Assembly: GCA_900547565.1 (NCBI GenBank)
Contig: URHI01000034.1
Coordinates: 1 to 15,348, forward strand
DNA length: 15,348 nt
Source: an uncultured Eubacteriales bacterium
Lineage (GTDB): Bacteria > Bacillota > Clostridia > Oscillospirales > CAG-272
Direction of reading: 5' to 3'
The notes beneath the pieces are model-generated. The model did no database searches, had not been told where the DNA came from, and saw only the letters and a program-made list of their open reading frames with translations. Of the stretch, positions 14,499 to 15,348 are shown piece after piece. Within the stretch, counting starts at the first letter, position 1. Each line of letters begins with the position of its first letter. Position numbers and translations under genes: made by a program.

Positions 14499-15348
14499 AT
14501 GAAGAAGCTGTCCGCCATTGCTCTATTGCTGTGCATGCTGATGTCTGTTTGCATCACATGTTTGCCGACTTACGCCGCAGAGGATAAGTATGCTGACGCC
14601 AAAGAAGGCGATCTGCTGTACACTGTAAATTTTGCCGGGGACGAGTACTATGAGCCCAAGATTACCTACGGTTCCCCAGACATTGTGGTTGACCCGCTTG
14701 ATCCCGGAAAGGTAACAATTTCTACCAGCGTCGATAAGTCCAAGAGCCGCTGGGGTGCTGAGATAACCTGCCTGCCGCTTACCGAGACCACGGCGTACAC
14801 CATGTATCTGACCGTCACCCGCGACACCAAGGATTCGGCACTCGGCGTTTTTGTGGACGACCAGTACGGTATTTACGGCTATTCATATAACCAGCGTCTG
14901 CTGTTCGGTGTCGCCACACTTACCGGGCATAACACCATCACGTATGCAGATCAGAACATTGCGCTTGATTCCAACCTCAAGACCAACGGCGGTATTTATC
15001 CGTCCGTCCAGCAGCTTGCGCTTGAGTTCAACGGTCAGCGTTGCACCATGAAAGCCTACATAAAAGATAACGGCGGCAATTGGGTACTCATCGACGAAAC
15101 CATTGATACCGAAATTATCATATTCTATACCGAGAATGTGGGTCTGTTCCTTTACACCTACTGGGAAAATCAGCCTGTCACCGTCAGCGACGTGAATATT
15201 TATAAGGGTATGCTTATATCCGGTGAGAAGCTGGTCGAGATCGAGGAGACGACTGCCAAGGAAACCACGGCTCCGGCGTCTGTTGATACCACTACTGCAT
15301 CCAAAGACACAACTACAGCCGCTAAGGATACCACAACTGCAGCACCCA
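14499..15348 (+). CDS. Exported beta-rich protein with DTTT tail (3'-truncated by window edge)
   Basis: The frame is open for 283 codons to the right edge. Seen: Sec signal peptide (1-27, TYAA|E) without a lipobox placement that fits; a beta-strand-rich domain (about 36-240) ending in FLYTYWENQPVTVSDVNIYKG, which looks like a LamG/concanavalin-type sandwich; then a Thr-rich tail from about 250 (ETTAKETTAP, then DTTTASK, DTTTAAK, DTTTAAP) continuing past the edge. By analogy with the protein at 10720-11838, a Gly/Cys motif and transmembrane helix probably follow. No catalytic motif is visible, so a binding or surface role is the most that can be inferred. The ribosome site is weak (TTAGG about 8 bp before the ATG). 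It has its own strong promoter and lacks the GntR operator, so it is not obviously part of the glycan regulon. Confidence 0.85.
   Translation, partial: MKKLSAIALLLCMLMSVCITCLPTYAAEDKYADAKEGDLLYTVNFAGDEYYEPKITYGSPDIVVDPLDPGKVTISTSVDKSKSRWGAEITCLPLTETTAYTMYLTVTRDTKDSALGVFVDDQYGIYGYSYNQRLLFGVATLTGHNTITYADQNIALDSNLKTNGGIYPSVQQLALEFNGQRCTMKAYIKDNGGNWVLIDETIDTEIIIFYTENVGLFLYTYWENQPVTVSDVNIYKGMLISGEKLVEIEETTAKETTAPASVDTTTASKDTTTAAKDTTTAAP

Overview
The window looks like a piece of chromosome from an uncultured low-GC-lineage Firmicute, most likely a gut-type Clostridia/Oscillospirales relative. The evidence is indirect: Gram-positive-style lipoproteins, near-consensus sigma-A promoters (TTGACA, 17-bp spacer, TATAAT), a Cys-type sulfatase, BspA-like leucine-rich repeats, and Thr-rich DTTT linkers in most exported proteins. 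Coding GC is moderate to high. No RNA gene, IS element, phage gene or CRISPR array is visible.

Layout. (1) 5155 to 1, minus strand: a two-gene operon. It encodes a signal-less sulfatase fused to C-terminal leucine-rich repeats, then a large exported SGNH/sialate-O-acetylesterase-like protein with LamG-like modules, which runs off the left edge. (2) 5156-5424: a divergent control region. It has two strong back-to-back promoters, each with a GntR/FadR-type operator (CCTGT-N3-ACAGG) at its predicted start of transcription. (3) 5425 to 13659, plus strand: a seven-gene run encoding a helveticin-J-like lipoprotein, a GntR/FCD regulator, a cytosolic BNR (sialidase-fold) enzyme, an HpcH/HpaI-type aldolase, a solute-binding lipoprotein, a lamin-tail-domain surface protein with a GGCGSS C-terminal anchor, and a lipoprotein with a C-terminal endonuclease/exonuclease/phosphatase-fold domain. 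A hairpin separates the last two genes and a strong terminator follows the last. (4) 14322 to 13822, minus: a Nudix hydrolase with its own promoter. (5) 14499 to the right edge, plus: a beta-rich exported protein with a DTTT tail, divergent from the Nudix gene.

Inferred cooperation. Sections 1 to 3 form a plausible regulon for a sulfated and/or O-acetylated acidic glycan. The esterase and surface lipoproteins would act outside, the binding protein would hand fragments to a permease not encoded here, and the signal-less sulfatase and BNR enzyme would work on imported fragments. The aldolase would split a 2-keto-3-deoxy sugar acid, and the FCD regulator would sense an acid intermediate and repress both divergent promoters, including its own. 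The substrate cannot be named from sequence alone. Two traits stand out: a Thr-rich stalk always placed next to the membrane anchor, and a possible cysteine-containing C-terminal sorting signal.
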